Of a stretch of DNA of 64,000 bases, positions 9,012-17,980 are shown one piece after another. Under the pieces are notes generated by a model. The model made no database searches, had not been told where the DNA came from, and saw nothing but the letters and a program-made list of their open reading frames with translations. Position 1 is the first letter of the stretch. Every line of letters starts with the position of its first letter. The translations under genes were made by a program, and so were the position numbers. Source of the stretch: Leptospira ryugenii (GTDB taxonomy: Bacteria > Spirochaetota > Leptospiria > Leptospirales > Leptospiraceae); contig NZ_BFBB01000004.1 in the NCBI RefSeq assembly GCF_003114855.1, positions 124,001-188,000 on the forward strand, in the 5' to 3' direction.

Positions 9012-10309
9012 TCAATCTCCAATAAAAACATACTCATATCATCAATGGATACTTGGTTAGAATACTCTTTAGCCAAATGGTAAATCGAATGCAATAGTTC
9101 TTCACCTTTTTTGTTGGAATTTTTTTGGATTGAGGATATGAGCCCTTCTATGCCAAATTCCTGTTCAGATGAATTGTAAACATCAGTAATCCCATCAGAG
9201 TATAATAAAATTCGATCGCCTGATTGTAAGTGTTTTGTATAATTTTTCAATTTTGGTTCAAGTGGGGATACGATGACGGTGCCATTGCCTTCTAAGATTT
9301 GGCAATTATTTGATTGAGAAATGAGTAGAATCGGTGGATGGCCCGCATAAGAATAAGAAAGTTTTTTTTCAGCTATCGAATAAAAGAAGACACAAGCGCT
9401 GATATGGTTCGTTTTCACAATGGCTTGCAATTCTTGGTGCATGGCATTTAAACAAGCTGCCGGGGTAGCCTCCAAACTTGCATTCATTTTGAACGACAAG
9501 ACTGCCATGGCAGAGACCATGGCGGAGGCAATACCATGCCCAGCTACATCTGCGAAGAAGATCGCAATTTCCTCATCATCTCGGATCACAAAGCTGATCG
9601 CATCTCCTCCTATTTTTTCGTAGGATTTAAAAAAGCTACTGCAATGTATACCTTTGCTATTTGGCCAAACCTTTGTCACTAAGTGGTTTTGAGTTTCAGA
9701 TGCCATCTCCAAATCATTAGAAATACGATCATGAAACTTTTTTAATTGGATCTGAGATATCCTCAATTTTTCAACGGCGCTGAGCCTAGTATTGAGTGTT
9801 AAATATGATACTAAAGCTGGTGTAATGATGGAAGAGAGATAGAGTGACAACTCGACTTGTGGTTTTTCAGTGTAAATTCCGACTAATACCCCTGCGCTGA
9901 CTACGAATGTCAGATAATGAACTAACCAACGCCTTTCTACAAAGCTGACACCAATACAGGTAATGACCAATATCATACCGACGAGATAACCTATATACAA
10001 TGAGTTCCAATACAAGAGGATGAGAGAGTGACTGCTCATAGTGTAAAAGAAAACTAACATTATTGGCTGGATTCTCTTTCTCACGTACTCAGAGAAATAG
10101 GTTAATAGTATGAAACAAAATGTAATGCCTGTATGCAAAACTCTCAGCCAGATAGGATCGTAAAGACCCAGCTCCTTTACGGGGGCAAAAATTCCAAATC
10201 CAATGAAAGCCACAAATACAGATAAACAAATGCGAGAAATAGTTAATACTTCCTCTTCGATTTGTAAACTATCTTGGAAGGGTTTCGTTGTGGAAAAGAG
10301 TTTCACCAT
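9008..10309 (-). CDS. Membrane-anchored SpoIIE/RsbU-type PP2C serine phosphatase
   Basis: The 433-residue protein has about six membrane helices in residues 20-170, with no recognisable ligand domain, then a short linker helix and a PP2C-type SpoIIE domain at about 200-433. The metal-binding acids are seen in KIGGDAISF, FFADVAGHGIASAMVS, LYSDGITDVY and the final SIDDMSMF. Enzymes of this type dephosphorylate STAS-domain anti-sigma antagonists in partner-switching. Two STAS genes lie elsewhere in the window, at 20845 and 50223. It sits between pbpC (5 bp) and the Lpt permease (4-base overlap), which hints at control of envelope functions, but the target is unknown. Confidence 0.88.
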   Translation of the reverse strand: MVKLFSTTKPFQDSLQIEEEVLTISRICLSVFVAFIGFGIFAPVKELGLYDPIWLRVLHTGITFCFILLTYFSEYVRKRIQPIMLVFFYTMSSHSLILLYWNSLYIGYLVGMILVITCIGVSFVERRWLVHYLTFVVSAGVLVGIYTEKPQVELSLYLSSIITPALVSYLTLNTRLSAVEKLRISQIQLKKFHDRISNDLEMASETQNHLVTKVWPNSKGIHCSSFFKSYEKIGGDAISFVIRDDEEIAIFFADVAGHGIASAMVSAMAVLSFKMNASLEATPAACLNAMHQELQAIVKTNHISACVFFYSIAEKKLSYSYAGHPPILLISQSNNCQILEGNGTVIVSPLEPKLKNYTKHLQSGDRILLYSDGITDVYNSSEQEFGIEGLISSIQKNSNKKGEELLHSIYHLAKEYSNQVSIDDMSMFLLEIE

Positions 10310-10314
10310 ACAAT

Positions 10315-12363
10315 CTAACGAACTTCAAAAGTTACCTTATCGATGATTCTCCCATTTTGGTCTAAAACTTCTAGTATAAAATCTCCTCTTTCGACTGCCC
10401 AAAGAAACGAATCCTTTGCCACCTCAAGTTTCTTTCCATTTAAGACCCAAAACCAATCACTAGAATACCGATTCATGCGAAATAAAATCCTTTGCTGTGA
10501 CTTGGGAATGTCTGGGTCAAAAGCATAGATCGCACCTCTCGTCGGTGACTCTATCTTTGGAACCAAAACCAAAGAAGGTGCTGCGAGCTTGGGCGGAGGA
10601 TCTTCTTTAGGTGCATTGTCTACTTCCCTCTTCCATTCGTTTGGACTTATGTTTGCATGGAGAATATCCATGACCTCTCTCCAAACGGGACCTGCACCTG
10701 AAATCCCTGTTACATTGCGCATAGGCTTTCCTTCGGTATTGCCAACCCAGACACCTACCGTATATTCAGAAGTATAGCCCACACACCAATTGTCTCTCAT
10801 ATCTTGGCTCGTTCCCGTTTTGACTGCACTGGGATAGCGAGTGGATAAAAAGTTTTCCAATCCGAAGCTGGTAGACCTCGCCTCTCGGTCCGATAAAATA
10901 TCAGTGATTTGTCCGCTAGTTTCCTTACTGAAGACGCGTTTGTATTCTGTCTGATTTTCAACAGCATTGTATATGGGGTTTGAAAACATTCCTTTGTTTG
11001 CAAATACTCGGTAAGCGTTTGTTAGCTCCCATAAGGAAATATCCGCTGATCCAAGAGCAAGGGAAGGCCCATAATACTCAGGATAGGCGAGATTTCTAAA
11101 ACCTACATTAGATAGTGTTTCGATAAACCTCCCCATATCAAGGTAGGACAAAACCCTTACGGCAGGGATATTGAGAGAGGAAGCGAGACTTTGCCGAACA
11201 CTGACCTTCCCTTTGAAAGATTTGTCATAATTCAATGGACGGTATGTACCTTGGAAGACAGGGATATCAATAGGAGAGTCAAGTAGGATGGTATCTGGCT
11301 GTATTTTTTTTTCTTCGAACCCTTGCGCATAAACAAATGGTTTCAACGTCGATCCAGCCTGTCGCTTTGCTTGGATCAAATCTACAAATGGAACGGAGCT
11401 CACTTCACCGATGTTTGCAACATATACGACGATTTGACTTGTTTGGTTGTGCATAACCAAAACAGCGCCATCGTTTACCATTTGTTCTTTCAATTCCAAT
11501 ACATGAGACTTTAAGATTGACAAAACCTGTTTCTGTATTGAAAGAGAGAGACTTGTTTGGCGGGAAATATCTCCCTGGGATAGCATTCGATCAATAAATA
11601 ACTTTGCCTGGTTTGGTGAACTTTTGTATTGTAAGTTTGCAAAAAGTGTCTCCTTTACAAATTGTTTGATTGGCTCACAACTCTCCTCTTTCAATTTCTC
11701 TTTTGCAAGTAAACAGGATCTCTCAGCAACTCTTTCTACATTTGCTTCCGGTGCTCGAATCAAACTAGCCAAAAGTACAACTTCAAAATCTGAAAGGTTT
11801 TCCACTTTTTTTTTGAACAAACCTTTTGATGCAGCTCCGATCCCTTTTAATTCTCCTCTAAAGTAAATTAGGTTCAAATACGCGGAAATGATTTGTTCTT
11901 TGTTCCATTGATTTTCCAGTTCTGTAGCGGCTTGGATTTGTTTTAATTTTTGTGCAAAATTTCTTTTAAATTGTTTAGGAGCTAATTCAGGATTAAGAAT
12001 GGCTACCAACTGCATAGTAATGGTGGAAGCACCGCGAATTTTTTCTCCTTTGACTGCATTCCATAGGGAAGAAAGAAAGGAAAGTGTATCTACGCCAGAA
12101 TGTTCGAAAAATTTTTTGTCTTCAGACCAGACGACCATTTCAATGAGGTTTGTTGGGATGTTTTCATATTCAACCCAATCTTCTGCACGATATTCAAAGT
12201 GGATTCGTTTGGATTGGATGGGAATGCCCTCTCTATCCAAAAAGATAAGATCTGAGGGTCTATAGTTTTTTTTTACCTCTTCATAACTTGGCGATGCTGT
12301 TAGAGCAAAAGTCGCGGTAAACAAAACTATTATTATGGTACAAATTGTACCTATTCTTTGCAT
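10315..12363 (-). CDS. pbpC: Penicillin-binding protein 1C (bifunctional class A PBP)
   Basis: The 682-residue protein starts with a hydrophobic anchor or signal segment (residues 5-23). A GT51 transglycosylase domain follows, with the catalytic Glu in WSEDKKFFEHSG and the GASTITMQL block. The transpeptidase domain has the SxxK serine in AGSTLKPF, the SxN motif in SSLN and KTGTSQD. A C-terminal BiPBP_C-like domain begins at about 590. PBP1C polymerises glycan strands in the periplasm. It overlaps the end of rsmD by 13 bp, so translation may be coupled. The length is a little below that of proteobacterial PBP1C (about 770). All catalytic motifs are intact. Confidence 0.92.
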   Translation of the reverse strand: MQRIGTICTIIIVLFTATFALTASPSYEEVKKNYRPSDLIFLDREGIPIQSKRIHFEYRAEDWVEYENIPTNLIEMVVWSEDKKFFEHSGVDTLSFLSSLWNAVKGEKIRGASTITMQLVAILNPELAPKQFKRNFAQKLKQIQAATELENQWNKEQIISAYLNLIYFRGELKGIGAASKGLFKKKVENLSDFEVVLLASLIRAPEANVERVAERSCLLAKEKLKEESCEPIKQFVKETLFANLQYKSSPNQAKLFIDRMLSQGDISRQTSLSLSIQKQVLSILKSHVLELKEQMVNDGAVLVMHNQTSQIVVYVANIGEVSSVPFVDLIQAKRQAGSTLKPFVYAQGFEEKKIQPDTILLDSPIDIPVFQGTYRPLNYDKSFKGKVSVRQSLASSLNIPAVRVLSYLDMGRFIETLSNVGFRNLAYPEYYGPSLALGSADISLWELTNAYRVFANKGMFSNPIYNAVENQTEYKRVFSKETSGQITDILSDREARSTSFGLENFLSTRYPSAVKTGTSQDMRDNWCVGYTSEYTVGVWVGNTEGKPMRNVTGISGAGPVWREVMDILHANISPNEWKREVDNAPKEDPPPKLAAPSLVLVPKIESPTRGAIYAFDPDIPKSQQRILFRMNRYSSDWFWVLNGKKLEVAKDSFLWAVERGDFILEVLDQNGRIIDKVTFEVR

Positions 12364-12947
12364 GAAAGTTCAACCAAGGAATGACTGCCATATTCTCTAA
12401 CTTTATATTCTAAACCGGACCAAATTTCTTCCACTTTCTGGTGTTCGGGAATCTGAGAAAGGATCAAATACGGTTTGTTCAAATCATTTAAGTGCGAAAC
12501 CAGTTGGAGTAACATAGAACTCATACGCGTTGGCGTAACAGACCAGTAAGTATAGGGGGGATCCAAGTAAAAGATATATGCTTTCTCCTCTCCCAATTCC
12601 CATTTTATTGCATGTTTTGTTGCATCCTTTCGAAACAAAGTAATCGTTTTAATACCTTTAAACAATTGCAATAGGCCGGAAAATCTCTTTTGGTCCAACT
12701 CATATACCAAGATTTTGCCAAACCCTCGGCTGTATGCTTCTGCGGAGATTTGCCCACTCCCAGAAAAAAAATCACAAAATAAACTCTCTTGGTTAGAAAT
12801 TCCCCAAGAATCTAATCTTGAGTCTATGACATCAAACAGAGATTTTTTGACTAAACTATTTGTAAAATTTAAATGGCCAGAAACTTCTTCAGGGCATGGG
12901 ATTTCTTTGCCTTTCCAGATGCCTTGGCTAACACGAAGCGACTTCAT
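12351..12947 (-). CDS. rsmD: 16S rRNA (guanine(966)-N2)-methyltransferase RsmD
   Basis: The 198-residue Rossmann-fold methyltransferase opens with LRVSQGIWKGKEIPCP, the family's N-terminal arm. It has the SAM-binding CDFFSGSGQISAEAYSRG at about residues 50-70 and the catalytic motif LDPPYTYW (family D/N-PPY) at about 130. RsmD methylates G966 of 16S rRNA late in 30S assembly. The usual length is 180-200. The first four bases overlap the stop of the TPR gene and the 3' end overlaps pbpC, so it lies inside the operon. A few arm residues differ from the Escherichia consensus, but the assignment is good. Confidence 0.85.
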   Translation of the reverse strand: MKSLRVSQGIWKGKEIPCPEEVSGHLNFTNSLVKKSLFDVIDSRLDSWGISNQESLFCDFFSGSGQISAEAYSRGFGKILVYELDQKRFSGLLQLFKGIKTITLFRKDATKHAIKWELGEEKAYIFYLDPPYTYWSVTPTRMSSMLLQLVSHLNDLNKPYLILSQIPEHQKVEEIWSGLEYKVREYGSHSLVELSCKE

Positions 12948-13489
12948 TTTTTGGCTTTGATCTCCTCTCGGAGTTCCAAAATAGCGTTTGCTAAACGATT
13001 GGATGGATTTCGTTTTTCAATCTCATCCAATATCTTAATCGCTTCTGTTTGATTGCTTAAATCTGATAGTCCATATGCATATAAAAACATTGCTTCAGTG
13101 GCTTTTGGATGAGAGCTCGCCTCAGAAAAAAATAGTTTTCCATATTGGACAAGTTGTTCGGAATCCCCAAGAACGAGAGCTCTTTCTAAGTAGAGGTAGA
13201 TTGCGTTCCAAAAAATGGGAGATGATTTCATTTTAGAATTCTGGAATCGAGATACTGCTGATCTCATCTTTTTCCAGTCGTTCTCGGTAGCTATGTAGAG
13301 ATAAAAAATACGGGGATCAACCTCAGCATTTGCTTCCTTGATCCATTTGTTTGTGATTTGTAGGACAGTGTCGTAATTTCCTTTTTTGTATTCATCCCAA
13401 GTTGATTTGAAATCTCGTTCTTCGGCATAGACAATTCCACACAAGCAGAATAGTAGACAAAAAAAAAGAATGAAATGCCTAGAATTCAA
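12944..13489 (-). CDS. Secreted TPR-like protein
   Basis: The 181-residue protein begins with a signal peptide (MNSRHFILFFCLLFCLCGIVYA-EE). The rest is helical with TPR-like pairs, clearest at the C-terminus (AMFLYAYGLSDLSNQTEAIKILDEIEKRNPSNRLANAI). The start is TTG; it overlaps the TGA stop of the upstream zinc-ribbon gene as TTGA, which supports translational coupling and this start. The stop overlaps the rsmD ATG by four bases. It is probably a periplasmic scaffold. No enzymatic motif is visible and the specific role is unknown. Confidence 0.7.
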   Translation of the reverse strand: MNSRHFILFFCLLFCLCGIVYAEERDFKSTWDEYKKGNYDTVLQITNKWIKEANAEVDPRIFYLYIATENDWKKMRSAVSRFQNSKMKSSPIFWNAIYLYLERALVLGDSEQLVQYGKLFFSEASSHPKATEAMFLYAYGLSDLSNQTEAIKILDEIEKRNPSNRLANAILELREEIKAKK

Positions 13490-13665
13490 AGCTCAGTGAT
13501 GTTGGATGAACCACACATTGGGCAAATCAACTCCCAAGAATCAAGGTATTCTTCTTCGGAATCTGCCTCCCATCTATGGTCACAATCTTCGCATGCATAG
13601 GTGACCACGTCCTCATTGAGGCTATCCATATCGAACTCATCATCTTCTAAAATATCATCTTCCAT
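13486..13665 (-). CDS. Small acidic zinc-ribbon protein, 59 residues
   Basis: A complete 60-codon frame runs from ATG (complement of 13663-13665) to TGA. The first 20 residues are very acidic (MEDDILEDDEFDMDSL). A zinc ribbon follows: YACEDCDHRW with Cys25 and Cys28, then LICPMCGSS with Cys48 and Cys51. The 19-residue spacing between the Cys pairs suits a structural zinc site. The stop overlaps the TTG start of the TPR gene, making this the first gene of the run to 7872. Small zinc ribbons of this kind often bind RNA, ribosomes or RNA polymerase; here that is a guess. It is easily missed because of its size. Confidence 0.72.
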   Translation of the reverse strand: MEDDILEDDEFDMDSLNEDVVTYACEDCDHRWEADSEEEYLDSWELICPMCGSSNITEL

Positions 13666-13735
13666 ACAAACTCACTAAATCACAAAGAAAAAGCCGTGTC
13701 AAGTGGGGAGGCAAAAAAAAAATGGAAAGAAAGCC

Positions 13736-14746
13736 ATGGTCACCTATTCACGTTATGAGCCTCATAAAAAGAAAAAATCCAAATCGAGATGGGTTTTTTT
13801 GATTCTTGCGCTGGCTCTTTTTGGACTACTTTATTATTACCGTCGTGATATTTACTTCCTCTTCGCTCGTGACCAGAGTGTAAGGGCTGAAAAAGCCAAA
13901 GAAAAAACCATTGAACTTTGGAAAAACCAAGCCTTAAAAGAACAGGACATCAATGATTTCCAAAGCATAGCCCAACTCCTTGTGGAAAAGGACCCTACGG
14001 AAGCTACAGGCTACCACCTAATCGCTCGTAGTCTATACTGGAATTTAGTCAGGCTGGGAATCCGATTCGATACCTCTAGCCTAGTTCTCAATTTGGGTTC
14101 CGATTTTACAGATTTCCTGGGAAAATCCCAATTAGCCGAAGAAACCATTCAGTCCATTTTTTGGAATGTGAGAAAGGCTGAAGCATTTTCACAAAGCCCT
14201 TTTCCTGATTGGGAAAACAATCGAGTCCTTCTGTTATTAAGTGAAACCCACCGAGGAGTCAAAAAACCATCCACTCTAACGGCAGATTTTTCACAGATTG
14301 ATCCAGAGAAACTTTCTATCGAATTCCAGTCCATGTATACATGGCTACTTACATATAACTTGATGCAGGCGGGTGACGCCAATGGCTTGGAAAAATTGAT
14401 AGAAAGCACCAAACAAAATACCTATAAGGGAGAGATCAAATTTTCACAACGAGAGGAAAATTTCCTAAAAGGTATGGGCAAATACTATAAAAAAGATTTT
14501 GTCTCTGCTTTATCTCTACTAAGAAGTGCTAAATCCGACAAACCAGATAAAATCACTGAAACTGCAACCATCACGGAAGCAAAGATTTTCCATCTACAAA
14601 ACTTAACCCAGAAAGGCATCGATTTATTGGAAGTCTACTACCAAACAACGGGGAGCCAAAACCAAGAAATCATTCAAATTGTAAAAGAAATGGCCAAAGA
14701 AAAGCCAGGAGCCAAAACCAAATTGGAGATAGGTCCTATCCAGTGA
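13736..14746 (+). CDS. Membrane-anchored TPR-like hypothetical protein
   Basis: I prefer the ATG at 13736 to the in-frame GTG at 13703 because GGAAAG lies just before it and the resulting N-terminus (MVTYSRYEPHKKKKSKSR) is a normal positive-inside leader. One membrane segment follows (WVFLILALALFGLLYYY). The remaining 290 or so residues are helical with weak TPR character (FLKGMGKYYKKDFVSALSLLRSA), facing the periplasm if the topology is as predicted. The stop overlaps the GTG start of the lipoprotein gene. It is divergent from the zinc-ribbon operon across about 70 bp. I recognise no named family. Confidence 0.7.
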   Translation: MVTYSRYEPHKKKKSKSRWVFLILALALFGLLYYYRRDIYFLFARDQSVRAEKAKEKTIELWKNQALKEQDINDFQSIAQLLVEKDPTEATGYHLIARSLYWNLVRLGIRFDTSSLVLNLGSDFTDFLGKSQLAEETIQSIFWNVRKAEAFSQSPFPDWENNRVLLLLSETHRGVKKPSTLTADFSQIDPEKLSIEFQSMYTWLLTYNLMQAGDANGLEKLIESTKQNTYKGEIKFSQREENFLKGMGKYYKKDFVSALSLLRSAKSDKPDKITETATITEAKIFHLQNLTQKGIDLLEVYYQTTGSQNQEIIQIVKEMAKEKPGAKTKLEIGPIQ

Positions 14747-15081
14747 AATTTTTGATTTACGTAATCATCGCCTTTGGTCTGTCTTGCGGTCTTTTCCACA
14801 AAGGTGTTCCAAAGAAAGGCGAGTTTTGCTACTTACTCAGCAAACCACCAGAATGTATCTTCGTAGACTTTGAAGAGAAAACACTCTTAATGGAAGGCCA
14901 ATGGTTTCCTCTCAATCCACGCACCAGATTAGAATTTACCTTTCCTCTGTCAGGGCAGGAAGCAGAGTTATTTGTAACAGCGGAGCATCGGGTCGATATT
15001 AAAATTCCAGGGCAAGGCCCAGATAAGTTTTACATGCGAAAAAAAGAAAGGTTTAGCCAGTTCCCAAAGTCCAAAGAATAG
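14743..15081 (+). CDS. Small putative lipoprotein
   Basis: The 112-residue protein starts at a GTG overlapping the previous stop (GTGA). The N-terminus MKFLIYVIIAFGLSCGLFHKG is a lipoprotein signal with lipobox FGLSC and Cys at about 15. The remainder is a small beta-rich domain with Lys/Phe at the C-terminus (FYMRKKERFSQFP) and two further Cys at about residues 29 and 39 that could pair. It lies between the TPR membrane protein and sufE. The function is not recognisable. Confidence 0.65.
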   Translation: MKFLIYVIIAFGLSCGLFHKGVPKKGEFCYLLSKPPECIFVDFEEKTLLMEGQWFPLNPRTRLEFTFPLSGQEAELFVTAEHRVDIKIPGQGPDKFYMRKKERFSQFPKSKE

Positions 15082-15083
15082 AG

Positions 15084-15503
15084 ATGCCAAAGCCAATCGA
15101 AGAGATACAAAAAGAAGTTGTGGAAGAGTTCTCAGATCTTACCGACTGGGAAGAAAAGTTTCAATACCTAATTGAATTGGGAGAAGCATTGCCCAGTTAT
15201 CCAGAAGACAAGAAGGTCGAAGAGTACTTAGTTCCTGGATGCCAATCTCGTGTTTGGTTATATCCCAAAGAAGATTCTGGGAATTTACAATTTTTAGCGG
15301 ATAGTGACACCGCATTGACCAAAGGCTTAATCGCTATACTCATTCGCGTGTTTTCTGACCACAAACCGCAAGAAATTGCGGAGGCTTCTCTTTCCTTTAT
15401 CGATGAAATTGGCTTATCAAAATTCCTTTCCATCTCGCGAAGGAATGGATTGAACTCTATGGTCAATCTGCTGAAAAATTACGCAAAAAATCCAAACGTT
15501 TAA
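15084..15503 (+). CDS. sufE: SufE-family sulfur acceptor for Fe-S assembly
   Basis: The 139 residues match the usual SufE length. The conserved acceptor Cys lies in VPGCQSRVWL at about 51, after an N-terminal helix of the family type (DLTDWEEKFQYLIELGEALP). ADSDTALTKGLIAILIRVFS and the C-terminal SISRRNGLNSMVNLLK are also characteristic. SufE takes persulfide sulfur from a SufS-type cysteine desulfurase and stimulates it. No other suf gene lies in the window, so it is separated from its partners. It starts 2 bp after the lipoprotein gene. Confidence 0.9.
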   Translation: MPKPIEEIQKEVVEEFSDLTDWEEKFQYLIELGEALPSYPEDKKVEEYLVPGCQSRVWLYPKEDSGNLQFLADSDTALTKGLIAILIRVFSDHKPQEIAEASLSFIDEIGLSKFLSISRRNGLNSMVNLLKNYAKNPNV

Positions 15504-15570
15504 TTTTTGAATTGTCCTTTTTTGGAAACGGCTTATTCTATGAGCCACTTTGATCTCATAGGTAACCTAA

Positions 15571-16752
15571 ATGACCAAATTCTTACTTTGTCTGATCCCT
15601 ATTTTCCTTTTGTCTTGTGGTAAGGACCTAAGTCCTTACGGTGGGGCACCAGAAGTCAAACCTCTCCCTCCGCGATTGAAATCCGAATGGCCAAATCCTG
15701 ACTGGAAAGAAACAAAACCCGAAACAGTCGGAGTATCTTCAGAAAAACTTAAGTTAGTTGATGAATACGCCTTTGAGAGAACAGGTGATGACACCGATAG
15801 AAAAGGTCGAAGGACAGATGCTTTACTGATCATCCGCAATGGAAAGATCATCTTTGAAAAATATGCAAGAAATTTTGACAAAGATAAGCTTCACCTAACC
15901 TGGTCGGTTTCAAAGAGTATATTACAAGCTTTAGTGGGAGTCAGTATAAAAAATGAACTATTGAAATTGGATGATCCAGGCTATTATCACTACGAACCTT
16001 TGAGTAAAGATGAGTCACACAAGAAAATAAGCATTCGACATTTATTGAATATGTCCTCAGGTCTTGATGCGGAAGAAGGCTATGAAAGTGGCCCCTTAAA
16101 ATCAAGTGTGATTGCAATGTTATATACTCGAGGGAGAAAGGATATGGGAGAGTTTTGTAGCAATCTCCCAATGCGATCAGAACCAGGCACAAATGTTTAC
16201 TATTCAAGCTGTGATACGAACATATTGTCCGCTATCCTAAAAAAAATCCATGGCCGAGAGGCTTATGATGAATTGCCTTACAAGACTCTTTTTGAACCTC
16301 TTGGGATCAAAAATGCCACCTTTGAACAGGATGCTTCTGGAACTTTTGTTGGCTCTTCCTACCTCTATCTGAATGCGAGAGATCTAGCAAAGATTGGGTA
16401 TTTGTATTTGAATGATGGTGTATGGAACGGCAATCGCATACTTCCGGAAGGATGGGTTCAATTTACACGGACTCCTGCTCCTGGGTATAAAACAACTCCC
16501 TATTCCGATGATTTAGCAAAAGACAATTACACCTCTCATTGGTATGCAAACACTGGTGTACCGGAAAGGGGTGTACCTGATCCATGGCCTGATGCACCAA
16601 AAGATACATTTGCAGCCTTTGGACATTGGGGGCAAATGCTAATCGTCATTCCGAGTTTGGATATCGTTGTTGTACGTTATGGCGATGACCGAGAAAAGAA
16701 ATTTATCAAGAATGATTTTTTGAAATTAATAAAAGAAGCGGTGATTCGATAA
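15571..16752 (+). CDS. Lipoprotein with class-C beta-lactamase-like serine hydrolase fold
   Basis: The 393-residue protein has an N-terminal lipobox (MTKFLLCLIPIFLLSCGKD). The serine-hydrolase domain has the SxxK nucleophile motif in LTWSVSKSILQ at about 114, ISIRHLLNMSSGLD, a YSS site in NVYYSSCDTN standing for the YxN tyrosine, and FGHWG near the C-terminus. It resembles COG1680 members such as 6-aminohexanoate-dimer hydrolase and esterases more than true beta-lactamases. It probably acts in the periplasm or at the outer membrane on an amide or ester. An intergenic stretch of 67 bp upstream could hold its promoter. A small Cys-rich protein follows one base later. Confidence 0.85.
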   Translation: MTKFLLCLIPIFLLSCGKDLSPYGGAPEVKPLPPRLKSEWPNPDWKETKPETVGVSSEKLKLVDEYAFERTGDDTDRKGRRTDALLIIRNGKIIFEKYARNFDKDKLHLTWSVSKSILQALVGVSIKNELLKLDDPGYYHYEPLSKDESHKKISIRHLLNMSSGLDAEEGYESGPLKSSVIAMLYTRGRKDMGEFCSNLPMRSEPGTNVYYSSCDTNILSAILKKIHGREAYDELPYKTLFEPLGIKNATFEQDASGTFVGSSYLYLNARDLAKIGYLYLNDGVWNGNRILPEGWVQFTRTPAPGYKTTPYSDDLAKDNYTSHWYANTGVPERGVPDPWPDAPKDTFAAFGHWGQMLIVIPSLDIVVVRYGDDREKKFIKNDFLKLIKEAVIR

Positions 16753-16753
16753 T

Positions 16754-17065
16754 ATGAAGAAAAAAATTATAAGCGTCCTAGTCGGTATATTATTTATCAT
16801 TTTAATCTGGGTCCAGTGGAATTGGAAACATATAGATGCCTTCCCTTCCATTATCTCAAGTTTCTATTCTAAAGAATATTGTTCTTGTTTCTATGTTATG
16901 CAACTTTCCGAACAACAATGCCATGATTTTGCAAGGCAATGGGTGCCTATCAGTGAATTCAAGAATGACACGGACAAAAAAGAAGTATCGGTGAGCGGTC
17001 TTGGCAGAACCAATAAAGCTATCTTCAAAAATGAAAGATTAGGTTGCGTTTTGGATAATGACTAA
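16754..17065 (+). CDS. Small membrane-anchored Cys-containing protein
   Basis: The 103-residue protein has an N-terminal membrane helix (KKKIISVLVGILFIILIWVQW) and a short outside domain with five Cys, including EYCSCFYVMQ and SEQQCHDFARQW. The sequence begins one base after the serine-hydrolase lipoprotein, so the two are translated together and may form a pair in which this protein retains or modulates the hydrolase. There is no family I can name. It converges on the TonB-C gene with three bases between stops. Confidence 0.6.
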   Translation: MKKKIISVLVGILFIILIWVQWNWKHIDAFPSIISSFYSKEYCSCFYVMQLSEQQCHDFARQWVPISEFKNDTDKKEVSVSGLGRTNKAIFKNERLGCVLDND

Positions 17066-17068
17066 GAC

Positions 17069-17980
17069 CTAACGATAGATATCCGGAAAAATAAAGTTAA
17101 TGCCAAAGATCAAACCTTTGGCTTTCACTTCCTCTGGCACAGGACCAAAGTTTTGTCCTCGGATAGAATCCATACAAGACTGGTCCACAACGGTTTGGCC
17201 TTGCGAGCCAACAAGTTTTACATCTAGGACCTGCCCACCCTCGCTTAATAAAAATTGCACTTTTGCTACGCCAGGCTTTATACCTTCCCTTGCGACAATC
17301 CCTGCCATATCCCGATAGGCGTAATTCCCTCCGCCTGGAGGTGCGAAAGACTCTTCAATCCTCCGGAGCATATTTTTAAAGTAATGATAACCTGCATATT
17401 GTTTGGTGGGGATCGTTAAAGCTTTGGCACCATCCCAACGGAAAAGAAAATCCTGCTGAAAACGGTAGTTAAATGGTATTTTGGTCATTTGTCCTGCGGA
17501 AGCATTTTGGTTTGTACTCTCTTCCGTGGTTTGTTTAGAGACAGGATCTGCTTTAAAGATACCAATTTCAAATAGATCATCTTCTTTAGTTTGTTCTGAC
17601 TTTGGTTGCGCTTTGGAAGGTTGTGCACTCGCACTACCATAGATGAATTCTCGGAACGGACTAAGAGTATGAAAACCTTGTTTTTCGGTGAGCCCCCCAC
17701 CCCCAGCAGAATCTCGATCAGAAAGTGCTTTGTACTCATCTTTCTTTTCTGGGTTAATAAATTGTTGCTCTACCAAAACTTCATAAATTTTTTCTTTTTC
17801 TTGTTCGCTTAAAAAAGTCTCACTCGACTCTTCGCTGAACATCTTCCATAACATATTTCTAGTGATGAGATGACCCAAAACTAAAGAAGCAATCAATACA
17901 ACGAATGCAGCTGAGTATAGAAGGCGATTTTCACCTTCTTCCTTTTCAGGAATTTCAAAATCAAAAAAGAGTTGGCGCAT
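17069..17980 (-). CDS. TonB-family C-terminal domain protein
   Basis: The 303-residue protein has a cytoplasmic tail, one membrane helix (about 26-45, [20 protein letters not shown]), a long low-complexity linker (about 100-190) and a C-terminal TonB-like domain. The signature is in [53 protein letters not shown]. TonB couples inner-membrane proton-motive force to outer-membrane receptors, and two such receptors lie in this window (43171, 59463). It has no adjacent exbB/exbD. GGAG six bases before the ATG supports the start, which overlaps ruvB by 20 bp. Confidence 0.82.
   Translation of the reverse strand: MRQLFFDFEIPEKEEGENRLLYSAAFVVLIASLVLGHLITRNMLWKMFSEESSETFLSEQEKEKIYEVLVEQQFINPEKKDEYKALSDRDSAGGGGLTEKQGFHTLSPFREFIYGSASAQPSKAQPKSEQTKEDDLFEIGIFKADPVSKQTTEESTNQNASAGQMTKIPFNYRFQQDFLFRWDGAKALTIPTKQYAGYHYFKNMLRRIEESFAPPGGGNYAYRDMAGIVAREGIKPGVAKVQFLLSEGGQVLDVKLVGSQGQTVVDQSCMDSIRGQNFGPVPEEVKAKGLIFGINFIFPDIYR

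Noticed and set aside
15571..16752. Antibiotic-resistance beta-lactamase
   Set aside because: The SxxK fold is present, but the motifs and lipoprotein signal fit COG1680 esterase/peptidase-like hydrolases better than class C beta-lactamases.
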